A stretch of 64,000 nt of DNA from Acanthosepion pharaonis (taxonomy: Eukaryota > Mollusca > Cephalopoda > Sepiida > Sepiidae). The DNA lies in the NCBI GenBank assembly GCA_903632075.3, contig CAHIKZ030000060.1, forward strand, positions 862,501 through 926,500, read 5' to 3'. Under the pieces are notes generated by a model. It was given only the letters and a program-made list of their open reading frames with translations, was not told where the DNA came from and made no database searches. Positions 63,877-64,000 of this stretch are shown piece after piece. Each line of letters begins with the position of its first letter. Position 1 is the stretch's first letter. The translations under genes were made by a program, and so were the position numbers.

Positions 63877-64000
63877 CCATCCACAGAGAGACTGATACGC
63901 TGTATCACAGCTCATCAGTGTAGCTAGACCTCCGGTTGCCTCTAGCTAGGACCGAAAACAGGCTGAATTGGCGTCAGTCGGGGATTCTACCAAGTCTTTG
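63640..64000 (-). repeat. Dispersed repeat R2 with TA tract
   Basis: From the (TA)n at 63846-63873 onward: GCCATCCACAGAGAGACTGA, CATCAGTGTAGCTAGACCTC, GGCGTCAGTCGGGGATTCTA, matching 6531-6625 and 32880-32960. Before it, an open 78-aa stretch (plus) includes KTCLNENMLPK. Continues beyond the window. Confidence 0.6.

Overview
The window looks like repeat-dominated, non-genic DNA from an animal, most probably a cephalopod mollusc and probably an octopus. That placement is an inference. It rests on dense TA, CA, GATA and AAAG microsatellites, many decayed non-LTR retrotransposons of types I associate with octopus genomes (short peptides such as EYCCHIWSGAP), tRNA-related SINEs and a Penelope-like element. 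I found no convincing host protein-coding gene, no splice-supported exon and no functional tRNA gene. The protein-like sequence that I can identify comes from transposable elements.

Layout. 1-4 kb: a 3' LINE end carrying a perfect 24-bp foldback, a terminal-repeat-like DNA element hosting a structured 221-bp insertion with a 27-bp target-site duplication, and a 5S-rRNA/tRNA composite SINE. 5-9 kb: a tRNA SINE pair, and a Penelope-like element (RT thumb plus GIY-YIG remnants, minus strand) split by a solo-LTR-like insertion. 9-14 kb: GATA, AAAG and AAG/CAG satellites and two fragments of an RTE-like LINE. 14-20 kb: a solo LTR inside a 5S-tRNA SINE, interspersed repeats, a LINE 3' end, and a 1.9-kb tandem array of 136-bp 5S-rRNA-like units. 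20-31 kb: a polypyrimidine tract, nested LINEs, a 230-bp large-arm palindrome, and dimeric and monomeric copies of the structured element, one splitting a LINE with a 15-bp target duplication. 31-36 kb: a 200-bp-arm inverted-repeat element, microsatellites, a tRNA SINE and a Tc1-like relic. 36.6-39.0 kb: a scrambled array of the structured element, into which sequence from 35.7-36.55 kb is spliced in order. 39-46 kb: LINE with YADD, tRNA SINEs with a 107-bp module expanded in tandem, and a 2.8-kb satellite of 54-bp units that is open on both strands. 46-64 kb: a long DNA element with GTCGAC termini, LTR-like direct repeats, LINE fragments, a polypurine/polypyrimidine pair, a mariner relic, an inverted copy of the 22.2-kb repeat, tRNA SINEs and a terminal repeat.

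How things fit together. LINEs, SINEs and LTR relics insert into each other repeatedly and seed tandem expansion: an AAG tract from a LINE 3' tail, a 107-bp module from a SINE tail, a 5S satellite from a 5S-like sequence. The most interesting unexplained object is the roughly 220-237-bp multi-hairpin element. It occurs as single insertions with target duplications, as a head-to-tail dimer and as an array, and one of its stems shows paired (compensatory) substitutions between copies. Family names such as L-A, L-B, S1-S5 are labels used here only.
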